Positions 20,827 to 31,662 of a DNA stretch of 64,000 nucleotides are shown one piece after another. Positions within the stretch are counted from its first letter, which is position 1. Every line of letters begins with the position of its first letter. The notes under the pieces were generated by a model. It was not told where the DNA came from. It did no database searches and worked only from the letters and a program-made list of their open reading frames with translations. Origin of the DNA: Siphonodentalium dalli. Its lineage: Eukaryota > Mollusca > Scaphopoda > Gadilida > Siphonodentaliidae. Position numbers and translations under genes: made by a program. The stretch is from positions 223,648,578-223,712,577 of the forward strand of contig CP136062.1 in the NCBI GenBank assembly GCA_032622095.1, read 5' to 3'.

Positions 20827-21693
20827 AGTATTGGATTTAATTATTCCATACATTCGAAGCCGGATTTATTATATCACAAGCAGCATTTTTGACCAATGTA
20901 AGTTATCCAATGGGACCGGTTACCATCATTTATTTACTTTACATACCGGTATCTTTTAGTTGTTGCCTGTGCTGTAAAATGGTCTGTCGTTGATTACATT
21001 TGCTCATTGTGTTGGTGGGGGGCTATTAAATGTGCCACTGTTCGGGATAGTAACTACAGTTTGAATGATCGGGGGTGCATAATTGATCAATCAAGGTGTG
21101 CGCCACGAATACAATGAATGTCAACATGAAGAGATATATATAAAGTAAAATCCAAGATTTCAAAACAATTTGATAGCTCCCATCTAGTGATCACCCCGAA
21201 GGTCAATATGAATTTTGGTGATGATCGAATGAGGGATTTTGTCTGCAGGGTGCGAAAAAGGATTTAGTCATGCAAAGAGTAAAATCCAAGATGGCTGCTG
21301 GAGGCCATGGTTTTTAATGAATTCGGAAAAATTTTATGACTCCCATCTAGTGGTCATCACAAAGACCCATAAGTAGTATAGTGACGATTGGATGAGGGAT
21401 GTTGTCTGTAGATGGCCACTGGCGTCATGTTTTTCAACAAAGAGATAGGAACAGATAGACCATCTTTTATTACCCATTGAATTTATTTTATTGTCTACAA
21501 ATAAGATATCGCATATAGCAGAGATAACACCTTTCTATTGAGTGGAATATGATTGAAATGACTACCATTAAAACACTTGTTCGCAAAGGCTTATTTCAGT
21601 CAAATTCATAAATCTTGTTTTTTTATTAGAAGTGTGACCATTGATGAGGCATACAATGTGGAAATTTTCTTCATCGTTGGGAACACAGAGAAT
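20827..21693. other. No gene; diverged internal repeats
   Basis: 21140-21430 holds two diverged copies of 'AGTAAAATCCAAGAT ... CTCCCATCTAGTG.TCA ... GATTG/CGAATGAGGGAT', again mollusc-repeat-like. No exon. Confidence 0.5.
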
Positions 21694-21954
21694 TTAACCC
21701 GTCCATGACTGGAGCTTCCTGACATTTTGCCAAACCCTGTGCCAATGCATTCTCTTATATATGCAAGTCTCCCATAGGAGCCTCGTATATATAAGAGAAT
21801 ACATTGTCCTAACAATATTTACCTTGACCTTGAAAGCAGGTGCATTCTCTGATATATGTGAGGCTCCCTATGGGAGACTCACATATATAACAGAATGCAC
21901 TGGCATAGGATCATTAATGCTGCACCAGCACATCTCCCATCATGAAAGGGTTAC
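21694..21954 (-). mobile_element. MITE family D, copy D1
   Basis: TTAA|CCCGTCCATGACTGGAGC at left, and CATCATGAAAGGG|TTAC at right. It has two module-1-like palindromes (about 21743-21812 and 21839-21903), but the inner stem is CTCCC/GGGAG instead of CGACC/GGTCG. Between them lies TATTTACCTTGACCTTG. Right subterminal GCTGCACCAGCA is typical of the family. Confidence 0.78.
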
Positions 21955-22095
21955 AGGTGTTTGTAAAGTTCAATAAAATTCATCAATCTTGTTTTTATTT
22001 AGAAGTGTGACTGACCATTTATGAGGCATACAACATGGAAATTCTCTTCATCCTTGTGAATGAACATAGAGAATATATACATGTAGGTGACTGAC

Positions 22096-22186
22096 CTGCT
22101 CCCAGCACTGCGGTAACAGTTCTTCCTCTAATCTCCGTGGACCAGCGTACTGAGCGAACGCCACACAGCCAGTAAGTATCATCTGC
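22096..22186 (-). CDS. RELCH: RELCH exon (h) - HEAT repeat, QMILTGCVAFA
   Basis: 91 bp, one base plus 30 codons. Acceptor TTTCTCTCCAG|GCAGATG, donor GAGCAG|GTCAGT. It encodes QMILTGCVAFAQYAGPRRLE and EELLPQCWEQ, matching the family's QMILTGCVAFA...ELLPQCWEQ block. A family D MITE (21694-21954) lies in the downstream intron about 140 bp away. Confidence 0.95.
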
Positions 22187-23094
22187 CTGGAGAGAAAATA
22201 TATAGAGGATCTCTAATGAGTTGCAATTCTATATGAAATTTATTAAACAAGTGCACTAAATTTGATTTGAACCAAGCATTAGCAAAGCTTGAATCAAATT
22301 TAGTGGACGAAGTTTATAAATTTCTTATAAAATTGCAATGAATTTGGGATGTTTTTATTAAATATTAATCACATTTTAGCAAGGATAAACAATCTCGAAA
22401 TGGCTAGGGTTAAAAAAATTGATATTGATTTCCTTATCACAACCAAAGAGGAAGTAAAGACACCTTCAAGAAAAAATATAGTTCCATTTTAAAATGTGTC
22501 TTTTTATGTTGACAAAATTGTTCAACCACCCTTATCACCCATGCTTATCTCAGTAAACACTAAATAACCCAACACAAATTGAATATCATAATTATATTCT
22601 AAGTAACATATCAATAACATTGATAGATATCATTGCAATAATCTCTTACGTCACTGTGTGTGCCAATAATACATGTGTGTCTTACTAAAAATATGAGGCC
22701 AGGCTTTGGCGCTAATTATGTGATCAAAATACTCATAAATCTTTAATCCCAGTCAATTGAGGAAACAACATATCAATTCACAATTAAATAGGCATAGTAA
22801 TTTAGTTTTTTTTAATATTTCAGAAAATGTTTATGGAAGCAGGAAGTAATATACATATTTTTTATGTGATTAATGCACACTAAATTTTTAATTTGACAAG
22901 ATACAGAAACAAACTTTCACTAACTAGAGGTGTGACTGTCCCAATGGGACTACGGATACCCCCCTGTTTTTAAAATACTAAGATGTTTCACATGTCAGTA
23001 AACATTTAGTTAAAATAATAAAATAACAGTTTCCATTGCAGGTGTACAACCATAACCCTAATCTTAAACCTATTGACCGAAAAATGTAGTAATA
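22187..23094. other. No gene recognised
   Basis: RELCH intron, AT-rich. The only motif is an imperfect inverted repeat near 22245-22335 (AATTTGATTTGAACCAAGC / GCTTGAATCAAATTTAG). Confidence 0.4.
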
Positions 23095-23530
23095 AAAGCT
23101 TGGACAAAATTATGTATGTTGCTAAAAAAAAATTCTAAGTCGAAAAAGGGGAATAACTCCACACAAAAAATGTCGGACAGACGTCATAATCGCAGGTGCA
23201 CAGGTTCCCATGGTACTAAATATCAGTGCCAAGATTAAAAAACATTGACCGAAAAATGTAGGAATAAAAGCTCGGACAAAATTATGCATGTTGCAAAAAA
23301 AGTTTCTAAGTCGAAAAAGGGGGATAACTCCACCAAAAAATGTCGGACAGACGTCATAATCGCAGGTGCACAGGTTCCCATGGTGGTTGATGTCTGTGCC
23401 AAGTTTCACGGAAATTGATAAAAAAAACGACTGAGACAATCTCCGGACAAATTTGTGTCCACTGACGGACGGACGGACAAGCTGACTCCAGTATACCCCC
23501 CCCCCCTAACTTCGTTGCGGGGGGTATAAT
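23095..23530 (-). repeat. Mollusc dispersed repeat with two internal copies
   Basis: GTCGAAAAAGGGG.ATAACTCCAC and GTCGGACAGACGTCATAATC occur twice with a ~150-bp period. The repeat ends in GACGGACGGAC and a C-run/GGGGTATAAT tail (23465-23530). Confidence 0.75.
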
Positions 23531-23696
23531 TATAGACCATATTACAAGTTTCATAAATATCAGTTAAATATTATTCAAGTTATCATCCAGACAGCCCAAA
23601 CTTTTCAGAAAAGATGCAAACTCAGAAATCATAGAACCAGTCCTCAGTCATAGATCAGAATGGTCTATTATTACTTTGGAGGGGTATTAACCCTTT

Positions 23697-24060
23697 ACCC
23701 AACAAACCGGCCAAAACCGGCCAAATAAAGCTTCAACAGCCTAAAATATCAAATATGGATATCATTGGAACCGGCTCCTTGACCACATTGTGATGGTTAC
23801 AGTTATGCCCTGTGCCAATGCATTCTCTTATATATGCGAGTCGACCATAGGTCGCCTCGCATATATAAGCGAATGCATTGGCCTAAAAAAAATCTTTTTT
23901 TAACACTTTTTAACATTTTTTCTTACATTCTTTAACAATTTTATAATTTTTAATGTGTTAAGCCAATGCATTCTCTTATATATGTGAGGCGACCTATGGT
24001 CGACTCGCATATATAAGAGAATGCATTGGCACAGGGCCGTTCTGTTGGGTAAAGGGTTAA
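23697..24060 (+). mobile_element. MITE family A, copy A5 (full length)
   Basis: TTAA|CCCTTTACCCAACAAACC ... TGTTGGGTAAAGGG|TTAA, with two palindromes (about 23815-23883 and 23963-24031). It lacks the ~20-bp CTTCGGTCTGTCTCAATA segment seen in A1. Confidence 0.85.
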
Positions 24061-24139
24061 GGATATATGAGAAGATGACAGAGAGACAAAAAGATAATAC
24101 AAGTGCAGAAGAATTTATATTCATTGGTGGGATAATAAG

Positions 24140-24430
24140 TTATGGTCATTTGTATAAACTTATATCTGAACATTTCCTAAGGGAACTATTTGCGTCAATG
24201 AGTATTTAGTATAGAAGGGTTAAACTTATTATCTGAACATTCCCTAAGGGAACTACTCATCAATGAGTATTTAGTATAAAAAGGGTTAAACTTATTATCT
24301 GAACATTTTCTAAGGGAACTATTTATGTCAATGAGTATTTAGTATAGAAAGGGTTAAACTTATTATCTGAACATTTCCTAATGGAACTACTCATCAATGA
24401 GTATTTAGAAACGAAAGGGTTAAACTTATG
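24140..24430 (+). repeat. E-family ~70-bp tandem units ending GGG|TTAA
   Basis: About four units of TTAAACTTATTATCTGAACA, CTAAGGGAACTA, CATCAATGAGTATTTAG and TATAGAAAGGG|TTAA. In the opposite orientation the unit starts TTAA|CCCTTTCTATACTAAA, a piggyBac-like terminus. The same unit forms the 44587-45050 array. Confidence 0.82.
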
Positions 24431-26298
24431 GAGCCTCACATGGACCCAAGCAGACGACTGTCATCAGTCCATTGTTCTCTCTAGCTGGGGCTCCGTAGGT
24501 GCCATCAATGAGTATTTAGAATAGAAAGGTTTAATTTATATAACATTCCCATATGGAGCCTCACAAGGAGCCAAGCAGACAACAGTCATCAGTGGTTCGT
24601 TCTCTCTATCTGGGGCTCCATAGAGGTGTCATCAATGAGTATTTAGAATAGAAAGGGTTAATTTATATAATATTCCCATATGGAGCCTCACACGGACCCA
24701 AGCAGACAACAGTCATCAGTGGATCGTTCTCTCTATCTGGGGCTCCATAGAGGTGTCATCAATGAGTATTTAGAATAGAAAGGTTTAATTTATATAACAC
24801 TTCTGTATGGAGCCTCACACGAATCCAAGCAGACGACAGTCATCAGTGGATCGTTCTCTCTATCTGGGGCTCCATAGAGGTGTCATCAATGAGTATTTAG
24901 AATAGAAAGGGTTAATTTATATAACATTCCCATATGGAGCCTCACACGGACCCAAGCAGACGACAGTCATCAGTGGATCGTTCTCTCTATCTGGGGCTCC
25001 ATAGAGGTGTCATCAATGAGTATTTAGAATAGAAAGGGTTAATTTATATAACATTCCCATATGGAGCCTCACACGGAGCCAAGCAGACGACAGTCATCAG
25101 TGGATCGTTCTCTCTATCTGGGGCTCCATAGAGGTGTCATCAATGAGTATTTAGAATAGAAAGGGTTAATTTATATAACACTTCTGTATGGAGCCTCACA
25201 CGAATCCAAGCAGACGACAGTCATCAGTGGTTCGTTCTCTCTATCTGGGGCTCCATAGAGGTGTCATCAATGAGTATTTAGAATAGAAAGGTTTAATTTA
25301 TATAACACTTCTGTATGGAGCCTCACACGGACCCAAGCAGACGACAGTCATCAGTGGTTCGTTCTCTCTATCTGGGGCTCCATAGAGGTGTCATCAATGA
25401 GTATTTAGAATAGAAAGGTTTAATTTATAGAACACTCCCGTATGGAGCCTCACACGGAGCCAAGCAGACGACAGTCATCAGTGGATCGTTCTCTCTATCT
25501 GGGGCTCCATAGAGGTGTCATCAATGAGTATTTAGAATAGAAAGGGTTAATTTATATAACACTTCTGTATGGAGCTTCACACAGACCCAAGCAGACGACA
25601 GTCATCAGTGGATCGTTCTCTCTATCTGGGGCTCCATAGAGGTGTCATCAATGAGTATTTAGAATAGAAAGGGTTAATTTATATAACACTTCTGTATGGA
25701 GCCTCACACGAATCCAAGCAGACGACAGTCATCAGTGGATCGTTCTCTCTATCTGGGGCTCATAGAGGTGTCATCAATGAGTATTTAGAATAGAAAGGTT
25801 TAATTTATATAACACTTCTGTATGGAGCCTCACACGGACCCAAGCAGACGACAGTCATCAGTGGATCATTCTCTCAATCTGGGGCTCCATAGAGGTGTCA
25901 TCAATGAGTATTTAGAATAGAAAGGGTTAATTTATATAACATTCCCATATGGAGCCTCACACGGAGCCAAGCAGACGACAGTCATCAGTGGATCGTTCTC
26001 TCTATCTGGGGCTCCATAGAGGTGTCATCAATGAGTATTTAGAATAGAAAGGTTTAATTTATATAACACTTCTGTATGGAGCCTCACACGAACCCAAGCA
26101 GACGACAGTCATCAGTGGATCGTTCTCTCTATCTGGGGATCCATAGAGGTGTCATCAATGAGCATTTAGAATAGAAAGGGTTAATTTATATAATATTCCC
26201 ATATGGAGCCTCACACGGACCAAAGCAGACAACAGTCATCAGTGGATCGTTCTCTCAATCTGGGGCTCCATAGAGGTGTCATCAATGAGTATTTAGTA
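24430..26298 (+). repeat. 127-bp tandem array, ~15 copies, abutting a RELCH donor
   Basis: Copies at exact 127-bp spacing: (A/G)GGTTAATTTATATAACA, then hairpin module 2 (TATGGAGCCTCACACGG ... AGCAGACGACAGTCATCAG ... CTGGGGCTCCATAG), then GTGTCATCAATGAGTATTTAG and AATAGAAAGG. The last part equals the end of the E unit, so the array unit is an E unit with module 2 inside it. Two unit subtypes (ACATTCCCATATGG and ACACTTCTGTATGG) are interspersed. The array ends about 14 bp from the donor of RELCH exon (g). Confidence 0.92.
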
Positions 26299-26312
26299 AA
26301 GTGTAAACTAAC

Positions 26313-26425
26313 CTTTGATCTTCATCAGGTTTTTTGATTAAATTAAATAAGATATTAAGAAGTCTGTCTCGCTCTCTCGGCTCTGAATGGAACATAGCTG
26401 TACAGAGAATGATTGGAATCAGCTC
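26313..26425 (-). CDS. RELCH: RELCH exon (g) - HEAT repeat, ELIPIILCTA
   Basis: 113 bp, phase 0 to 2. Acceptor TCTTCTAG|GAGCTG, donor CAAAG|GTTAGT. It encodes ELIPIILCTAMFHSEPRERD and RLLNILFNLIKKPDEDQ(R), an excellent match to the conserved EELIPLILCTA...LFNLIKRPDDEQR block. The 127-bp tandem array (24430-26298) ends only about 14 bp from the exon's donor, so nearly all proximal intron sequence here is repeat. Confidence 0.95.
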
Positions 26426-26589
26426 CTAGAAGAGAAAACAAGACAGTCATTGACTGTGGAGTCGCTCACCTGACCGTAAATGACTCTGAAGACTACAAAA
26501 GTCAGTACTACTTGTCAAATTTACTTCAAAATAAGTATTTAGAACTATATACTTAGCTTAGTTTAGATTAGCTTAGTTGTGGTGTGTCT

Positions 26590-26950
26590 AAAAAAAAAAG
26601 AGTTAAATCTAAACAAAATTCAAAAGTTAAAATGAAAAAAATAAATATTGTCTTTTGTCATAGAGAATTGTTTTTCATCTGAGCCCCAGTTACCCCAAGG
26701 ACTCTCCATACCAAATTTAAGGTAAATAGGCCCGATGGTTCTTGAGATAATTTTTTCAGAATTACTACGGAGGAAAAGAGTTATGGCCCTGGCTTCGCAA
26801 CTATTTGACCTGGTGACCTCATTTGAACAAATCTGAATGTGAGTCACCGAAGGAATATCCACACCCAATATGAACCAATTCGTGTCTTATGGTTCTGGAG
26901 AAGAAGATATTTAAAGAATTGTTGACAGACGGATGGACAGATGGACGGGC
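26590..26950 (-). repeat. Mollusc dispersed repeat
   Basis: On the minus strand, a short GTCCATCTGTCC-type end, then TCAAATGAGGTCACC, AACTCTTTTCCTCCG and CCTTAAATTTGGTATGG blocks. Same broad group as the GGGCCATAAC repeats. No frame with homology. Confidence 0.55.
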
Positions 26951-27655
26951 TTAAGCCATTTACTGATTTTCATTCATTCATTCAGTGACAAACACCTGAA
27001 GAGCTTAACCCAAGCGAAATCAGTAAACCTAATAAATATAAACATAGTAAAGTATACCAAATACTTATTACCTAAGTTATCATACTTAACAAGCAATTAA
27101 CTTACGAGACTCAACTCCACAAACGCTATACTAAGACAGTTAGGCTTCCCTTCCCTTCTGACACAGGTGAACCAAACTCGAACAAGGATCATAGGAACGC
27201 AAAACGAAGGCGTGTCCTACCACATCCCGCCAGAAAACATGATACACCTCCACACATGGAAACCAATATCCCCCTTCACAAAAGTCCTTTATACAAGGCC
27301 AGGACCCATCACCTATCTTTTTAAACTCTTACAACAAGAATCCAACAACACATCAGGGATATACCAAATGCTCACTAAAGCTAGCCAGCAAACACATCTA
27401 CCACTCACGTCATGTCACATGTCTCAAACACTGACTCAGACATCGAGCACAATACTCGACGTCGGCGAAACAATATAATACTGGATGTTCCTACTAAGGA
27501 CACCTTATGGTGAATTATATTAATCTGATTTTCATTATAGATACCATGTTGTTAGTCATGGTTCATAGAGCACATTAGTATATTTACACTCATCCCTGAC
27601 TCAAATTCATTCATTTGTTGCATATTTTCTGTTGATCATAGTAGGAGATAGCCCC
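26951..27655. other. Unassigned stretch with one 103-codon frame
   Basis: An ATG-started frame at 27167-27478 (+) and an alternative frame over the same bases are free of stops. Neither resembles a family I know, and no splice or promoter context supports it. It could be a decayed retroelement piece. Confidence 0.3.
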
Positions 27656-28054
27656 TTAACCCTTTACCCAACTGAAGGGCCCTGTGCCAATGCATTCTCT
27701 TATATATGCGAGTTGACCATAGGTCGCCTCGCATATATAAGAGAATGCATTGGCTTAACACATTAAAAATTATAAAATTGTTAAAGAATGTAAGAAAAAA
27801 TGGTAAAAAGTGTTAAAAAAAGATTTTTTTTAGGCCAATGCATTCTCTTATATATGCGAGGCGACCTATGGTCGACTCGCATATATAAGAGAATGCATTG
27901 GCACAGGGCTAACTGTAACTATCACAATGTGGTCAATGAGCCGGTTCCAATGATATCCATATTTGTATGGTTTTATTGAGACAGACCGAAGATATTTTAG
28001 GCTGTTGAAGCTCTATTTGGCCGGTTTTGGCCGGTTTGTTGGGTAAAGGGATAA
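27656..28054 (-). mobile_element. MITE family A, copy A6
   Basis: TTAA|CCCTTTACCCAACTG ... GTTTGTTGGGTAAAGGG|ATAA. Two palindromes, spacer AAAGAATGTAAGAAAAAATGG, subterminal CAAATATGG region. This copy gives the uninterrupted sequence that proves A2 is split. A LINE fragment starts at its right edge. Confidence 0.83.
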
Positions 28055-28055
28055 A

Positions 28056-28739
28056 CGGCTGGATTTGGGTATAGATGGTTAAGATGGTATATAATGCATC
28101 TAAAACTGTTGCGATGTCTTTTATACCAAAAGATCTCGCCATAAAAACCGTGCATCAACTGCTATTATGCGGAACTGATATTAAGTATGTTCCATCTTTC
28201 AAATATTTGGGACACATCATATCGGAGGACCAGACCGACGATGAGGATATCCAACGCCAATATCGGTCAATTTGTGCTCGCTCAAATATGATCATCCGAA
28301 AGTTCTCTAAATGCTCCCGCGAAGTCAAGAGATTCCTATTTGAACGTTTTGTCTCGCCTCTATATTGCGCACATTTATGGGTCGCCTATAAACAGTCAAC
28401 ATACAAGAAGCTCACAGTGTGTTATAACAATGCGTACAAGATGGTGATGGGTTACAGTAGGGGTTGTAGTGCGAGTGGAATGTTCGCGTTCGATGGAGTA
28501 AGGTCGTTAACGGAGGTGAGAAGAAAGACAGTTTTCGGGTTTCGCGAGAGAGTAACTGACAGTGACAATACAATCGTCAAAGCAATATGCTATTTCAGTC
28601 TCATTACATCCTCAAAACTGATTCAACACTGGAATAGTCTTTTATATACATAATTTGTGTTTTATTTTGATTTATTGTTGTATTTATTTATGATATTTCT
28701 ATAGGCAATCCTGCCTGAATTAAATAATAATAATAATAG
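28056..28739 (+). mobile_element. 5'-truncated non-LTR retrotransposon, RT C-terminal part
   Basis: An open frame to 28650 (192 codons from the first ATG at 28075) reads as the C-terminal portion of a LINE reverse transcriptase: ASKTVAMSFIPKD, PSFKYLGHIISEDQTDDEDI, ARSNMIIRKFSKCSREVK, FERFVSPLYCAHLW, YKKLTVCYNNAYKMVMG. The KYLG motif and the following 'thumb' region are typical of animal non-LTR elements. It lacks endonuclease and the catalytic FADD box (truncated upstream). The short 3' UTR (CAATCCTGCCTGAATTAAA) ends in an (AAT)n tail. Plus strand, opposite to RELCH. No frameshift in the remaining ORF, so it inserted fairly recently. Confidence 0.85.
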
Positions 28740-28742
28740 TCT

Positions 28743-29170
28743 CAAATACAGAATTTAGTGTCTGACATTTGCAGAATGAGATCCCCAGAGGGTGAATTTA
28801 GTGACGCTACCCAGCATAGAAGGTTAGCAGCACCAAATTCCCCCTCTGGGTGCCTCATTCCGCTTAGGCCTCAAATGCTATGGGATACCAACGAACAGAT
28901 TGAAGTTCCCCGGTTGAAGTTGGTTATGTTCACCTGTTATTCGCGCATTTTATGTTCTGAAAATTATGGGAAACTGAACAGAAGGGAAAAAGTAACTAAA
29001 ATTTTTTTAATTTGAGACTATAGATATTTCCCAGAAGATGAGGCCTGAGCAGAATGAGGTCCCCAGAGGATAAATTTGGTGAAGCTTGCCCAATGTGCAG
29101 GGTAGCATCATTTAATTCATCCGCTGGGGATCTCATTCAGCATATGTCAGACACACTAAATTCAGGTTTG
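28743..29170. mobile_element. MITE family F, copy F5
   Basis: Begins CAAATACAGAATTTAGTGTC, ends ACACTAAATTCAGGTTTG, with two foldback arms around a GAAGTTCCCCGGTTGAAG middle. It abuts the LINE tail on its left and family D copy D2 on its right. Confidence 0.72.
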
Positions 29171-29181
29171 ACAGTTTCTCT

Positions 29182-29447
29182 TTAACCCTTTCATGACGGG
29201 AGACATGCTGGTGCAGCATTAAAGATTCTGTGCCAGTGTATTCTCTTATATATGTGAGTCTCCCATAGGGAGCCTCGCATATATATAAGAGAATCCACTG
29301 ACTTACAAGTTCCAGGTAAATATTGTACGGCCAATTTATTGTCTTACATGTATATATGCGAGGCTCCCTATGGGAGACTCGCAATATATAAGAGAATGCA
29401 TTTGCACAGGGTTTTCGTGAAATTTCAGGTAGCTCCAGTCATGGAAG
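29182..29447 (+). mobile_element. MITE family D, copy D2
   Basis: TTAA|CCCTTTCATGACGGGAG, GCTGGTGCAGCATTAAAGA, palindrome with inner stem CTCCC/GGGAG, spacer ACTTACAAGTTCCAGGTAAA, a second palindrome, then GTTTTCGTGAAATTTCAGG and CTCCAGTCATGGA. The spacer of this copy provides the empty-site sequence for the element nested in D3. Confidence 0.78.
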
Positions 29448-29471
29448 TGATTATCAAATAATTAAATGTAA

Positions 29472-29742
29472 CCCATATGGAGCCCCACACATGTAGCAGC
29501 ATAAACTACTAAGTGCCATCTGCTCCAGGGTATGAGTGCCAGGTAGATTTTTGTATCAACCCATATACCCTGTGCCAATGCATTCTCTTATATATGCGAG
29601 TCGACCATAGGTCGCCTCGCATATATAAGAGAATGCATTGGCCTACAAATTATTTTTTTTACAATTTTTTACAATTTTAATAATTTATTCTTATATTCTT
29701 TAACAGACTTATTTTGTAGGTTTAGGGCACTCATATGGTTAA
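29472..29742 (+). mobile_element. Composite MITE C2 (module 2 plus module 1)
   Basis: Left end TAACCCATATGGAGCCCCAC carries hairpin module 2. It runs into the family C interior (GAGTGCCAGGTAGATTTTTG, CAACCCATATACCCTGTG) with one module-1 palindrome (about 29576-29644), T-rich tail, and ends GGGCACTCATATGG|TTAA. Left and right ends belong together only loosely (CCATATGG), which suggests a recombinant element. Confidence 0.68.
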
Positions 29743-29840
29743 TGGAAGCCTCCCTTTAAAATGAATGCTTCTAGAGTGTTTTGTTTGGGAAATTTTAAAG
29801 AAGCATAATCAGAATGATGTTGTATTGCATGTAAAGCAGG

Positions 29841-30681
29841 CCTCAAAACATGGTGCTGGTCATTTGCAGTGAGGCAGCGGGCTAGCATCACAAAATTCAC
29901 CCTCTGGGGACCTCATTCTGCATGGCCTCATGTGCTAAGTGAGATTTAGACACAGATTTAAGTTCCCAGTTGGTGAAGATGCTTATGAGCCCCCATTGGG
30001 CATGGTAATGTCTGGCAATTTGGGAATATAGAGAAACTAAACTAAAAAATGAAGAAACTTTCTAAAAGAAGTTTCTAAATAAAAATTAAAAACGTGTTAA
30101 TTTGATAATAAGATGAGGCCTAAGCAGAATGAGGTCCCCAGACGATGAATATAGTTTGGTAAATTATATTCAATTTAAAGGTACTCAATCTGATTCGATG
30201 GTCCCCATATCATCAGATTCCAACAACAACATTTTTTGAAATGTCGCTTGAGTTATCATAATCAAGTAATTTGCCAAAAATAATGCTAACCACAGCCAAC
30301 TATAGTATAAAATTGCCCAAAACCTGATATTTATCAACATTTTGTTCAACGAAATTTTGCCAGTTTGTCAAATATCTGACACAAAAAAGCCACTTGATTT
30401 TAGAGTTATCCATCTTCATCCACAATTTGGTCCGTAACCGTCTTCTCTTCAACTGTTTACTGGGCCACTTTAAATTATCGGTGGTGAAAAATAATAGCTT
30501 TCAAACATCGATATCTGATCACTCTGAGCTTTAACGGGAGGATTTTACCCCCAAGGCGAAGGAAATAGTAATTTTCTAGCATTAATTTGCATTATGCATC
30601 TTTAATTGCACTGTGCATGGTAGAGTCACTAAAATCACCCTCTGGGACCTCTTTCTGCAATGTTCAGCATCTTATTTTGAG
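29841..30681. mobile_element. MITE family F, copy F6, interrupted by repeat G2
   Basis: CCTCAAAACATGGTGCTGG and one arm, a GAGAAACTAAACTAAAAAA middle, and the second arm interrupted at about 30170. Its other half resumes at about 30606 (ACCCTCTGGGACCTC, CAGCATCTTATTTTGAG). The intervening 30174-30605 is dispersed repeat G2. Confidence 0.68.
30174..30605 (+). repeat. Dispersed repeat G2 (TTAAAGGTAC ... GCATCTTTAA)
   Basis: TTAAAGGTACTCAATCTGAT at left and ATTATGCATCTTTAA at right are weakly inverted. The interior matches G1 (CATCAGATTCCAACAA, TCTGAGCTTTAACGGG, CCCAAGGCGAAGGAAATAG). Inserted in F6. Confidence 0.68.
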
Positions 30682-30722
30682 TCCTGATATAAATATATCT
30701 GCGTTCCTATAAATCTTCTTAC

Positions 30723-30821
30723 CTCCCTTTTAGCGAGCAGAACATTAGGCACAATATGTGGTAAACACCTGCTAAGGATGGCGGTCACTGTTTCTTTACT
30801 ATTGCATTTTATAAAAGAGAT
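30723..30821 (-). CDS. RELCH: RELCH exon (f) - HEAT repeat, CLPHIVPNVLL
   Basis: 33 codons, phase 0 to 0, acceptor CTTTTCCAG|ATCTC, donor AGGGAG|GTAAGA. It encodes ISFIKCNSKETVTAILSRC and LPHIVPNVLLAKRE. The CLPHIVPNVLLAKRE string is nearly invariant in RELCH homologues. The exon is bracketed by the remains of an F-family MITE (its right arm ends about 40 bp from the donor). Confidence 0.95.
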
Positions 30822-30869
30822 CTGGAAAAGAGAAAGAATAGTGTTCAGCTTATAAGCTATGATGTGCAT

Positions 30870-31194
30870 TCATTAAGGCCATCTGTATTTTATATAATGG
30901 TTTAAAGATCCGGCAACCTCTAAAACTCCCGCCCTAAAACAAATGGTGAGAGAAAAAAAAAGACTACACAATAAAATGTTGCATCTGGCTCTGATTTTAA
31001 TTGTCAATGTAACCATTTACATCAGTGAGTAATTCTGAACACAGGGATCAGGGCACTCGGAGAATAAGTTCCTATTATCTGAATTTCTATCACTGGGGAT
31101 ATCCCAACGGAACTAATCAAATGCAAAATTATTTTCAGTATTTTCACTAATATTTATAATATTGAAAGAACCCAATGTAGTGGTATTCTGCTTG
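30870..31194. other. No gene recognised
   Basis: RELCH intron upstream of exon (f). No motif seen. Confidence 0.4.
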
Positions 31195-31662
31195 CATATG
31201 TGACCCGCCATATCAAATTCAGTCGTAAGTCGGGATTTTTTTTACCCTGTGCCAATGCATTCTCTTATATATGCGAGTCGACCATAGGTCGCCTCGCATA
31301 TATAAGAGAATGCATTGGCCTAAAAAAAATTGACAATTTTAATAATTTTTTCTTGTATTCTTTAACAATTTTATAATTTCACCCATACAGAACCCCAGAC
31401 AAACATGAGCAGACGACACTCTTCTATATGCTTCTACATATGTGTGGGGCTCCCTGCAGGTTAATGGATGTTTTTTATTTTATGTCCTAAAAATTGTAAG
31501 AAACATTTATTTAAAAATAATGATAAAAAATTGTTAGGCCAATGCATTCTCTTATATATGCGAGGCGACCTATGGTCGACTCGCATATATAAGAGAATAC
31601 ATTGGCACAGGGTAAAAAAAATCCCGACTTACGACTGGATTTGATATGGCGGGTCACATATG
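31195..31662 (+). mobile_element. MITE family B, copy B2 (intact)
   Basis: CATATG|TGACCCGCCATATCAAATTC ... GATATGGCGGGTCA|CATATG. TIR continues AAGTCGGGATTTTTTTTACC. Two full module-1 palindromes flank a centre with hairpin module 2 (AGAACCCCAGACAAAC ... TGTGTGGGGCTCC). CATATG at both sides may be a 6-bp duplication or, being palindromic, part of the TIR. Confidence 0.85.

Noticed and set aside
27167-27478. 103-codon plus-strand ORF as a gene
   Set aside because: No recognisable domain and no splice or regulatory context. Kept only as an unassigned frame in the stretch entry.
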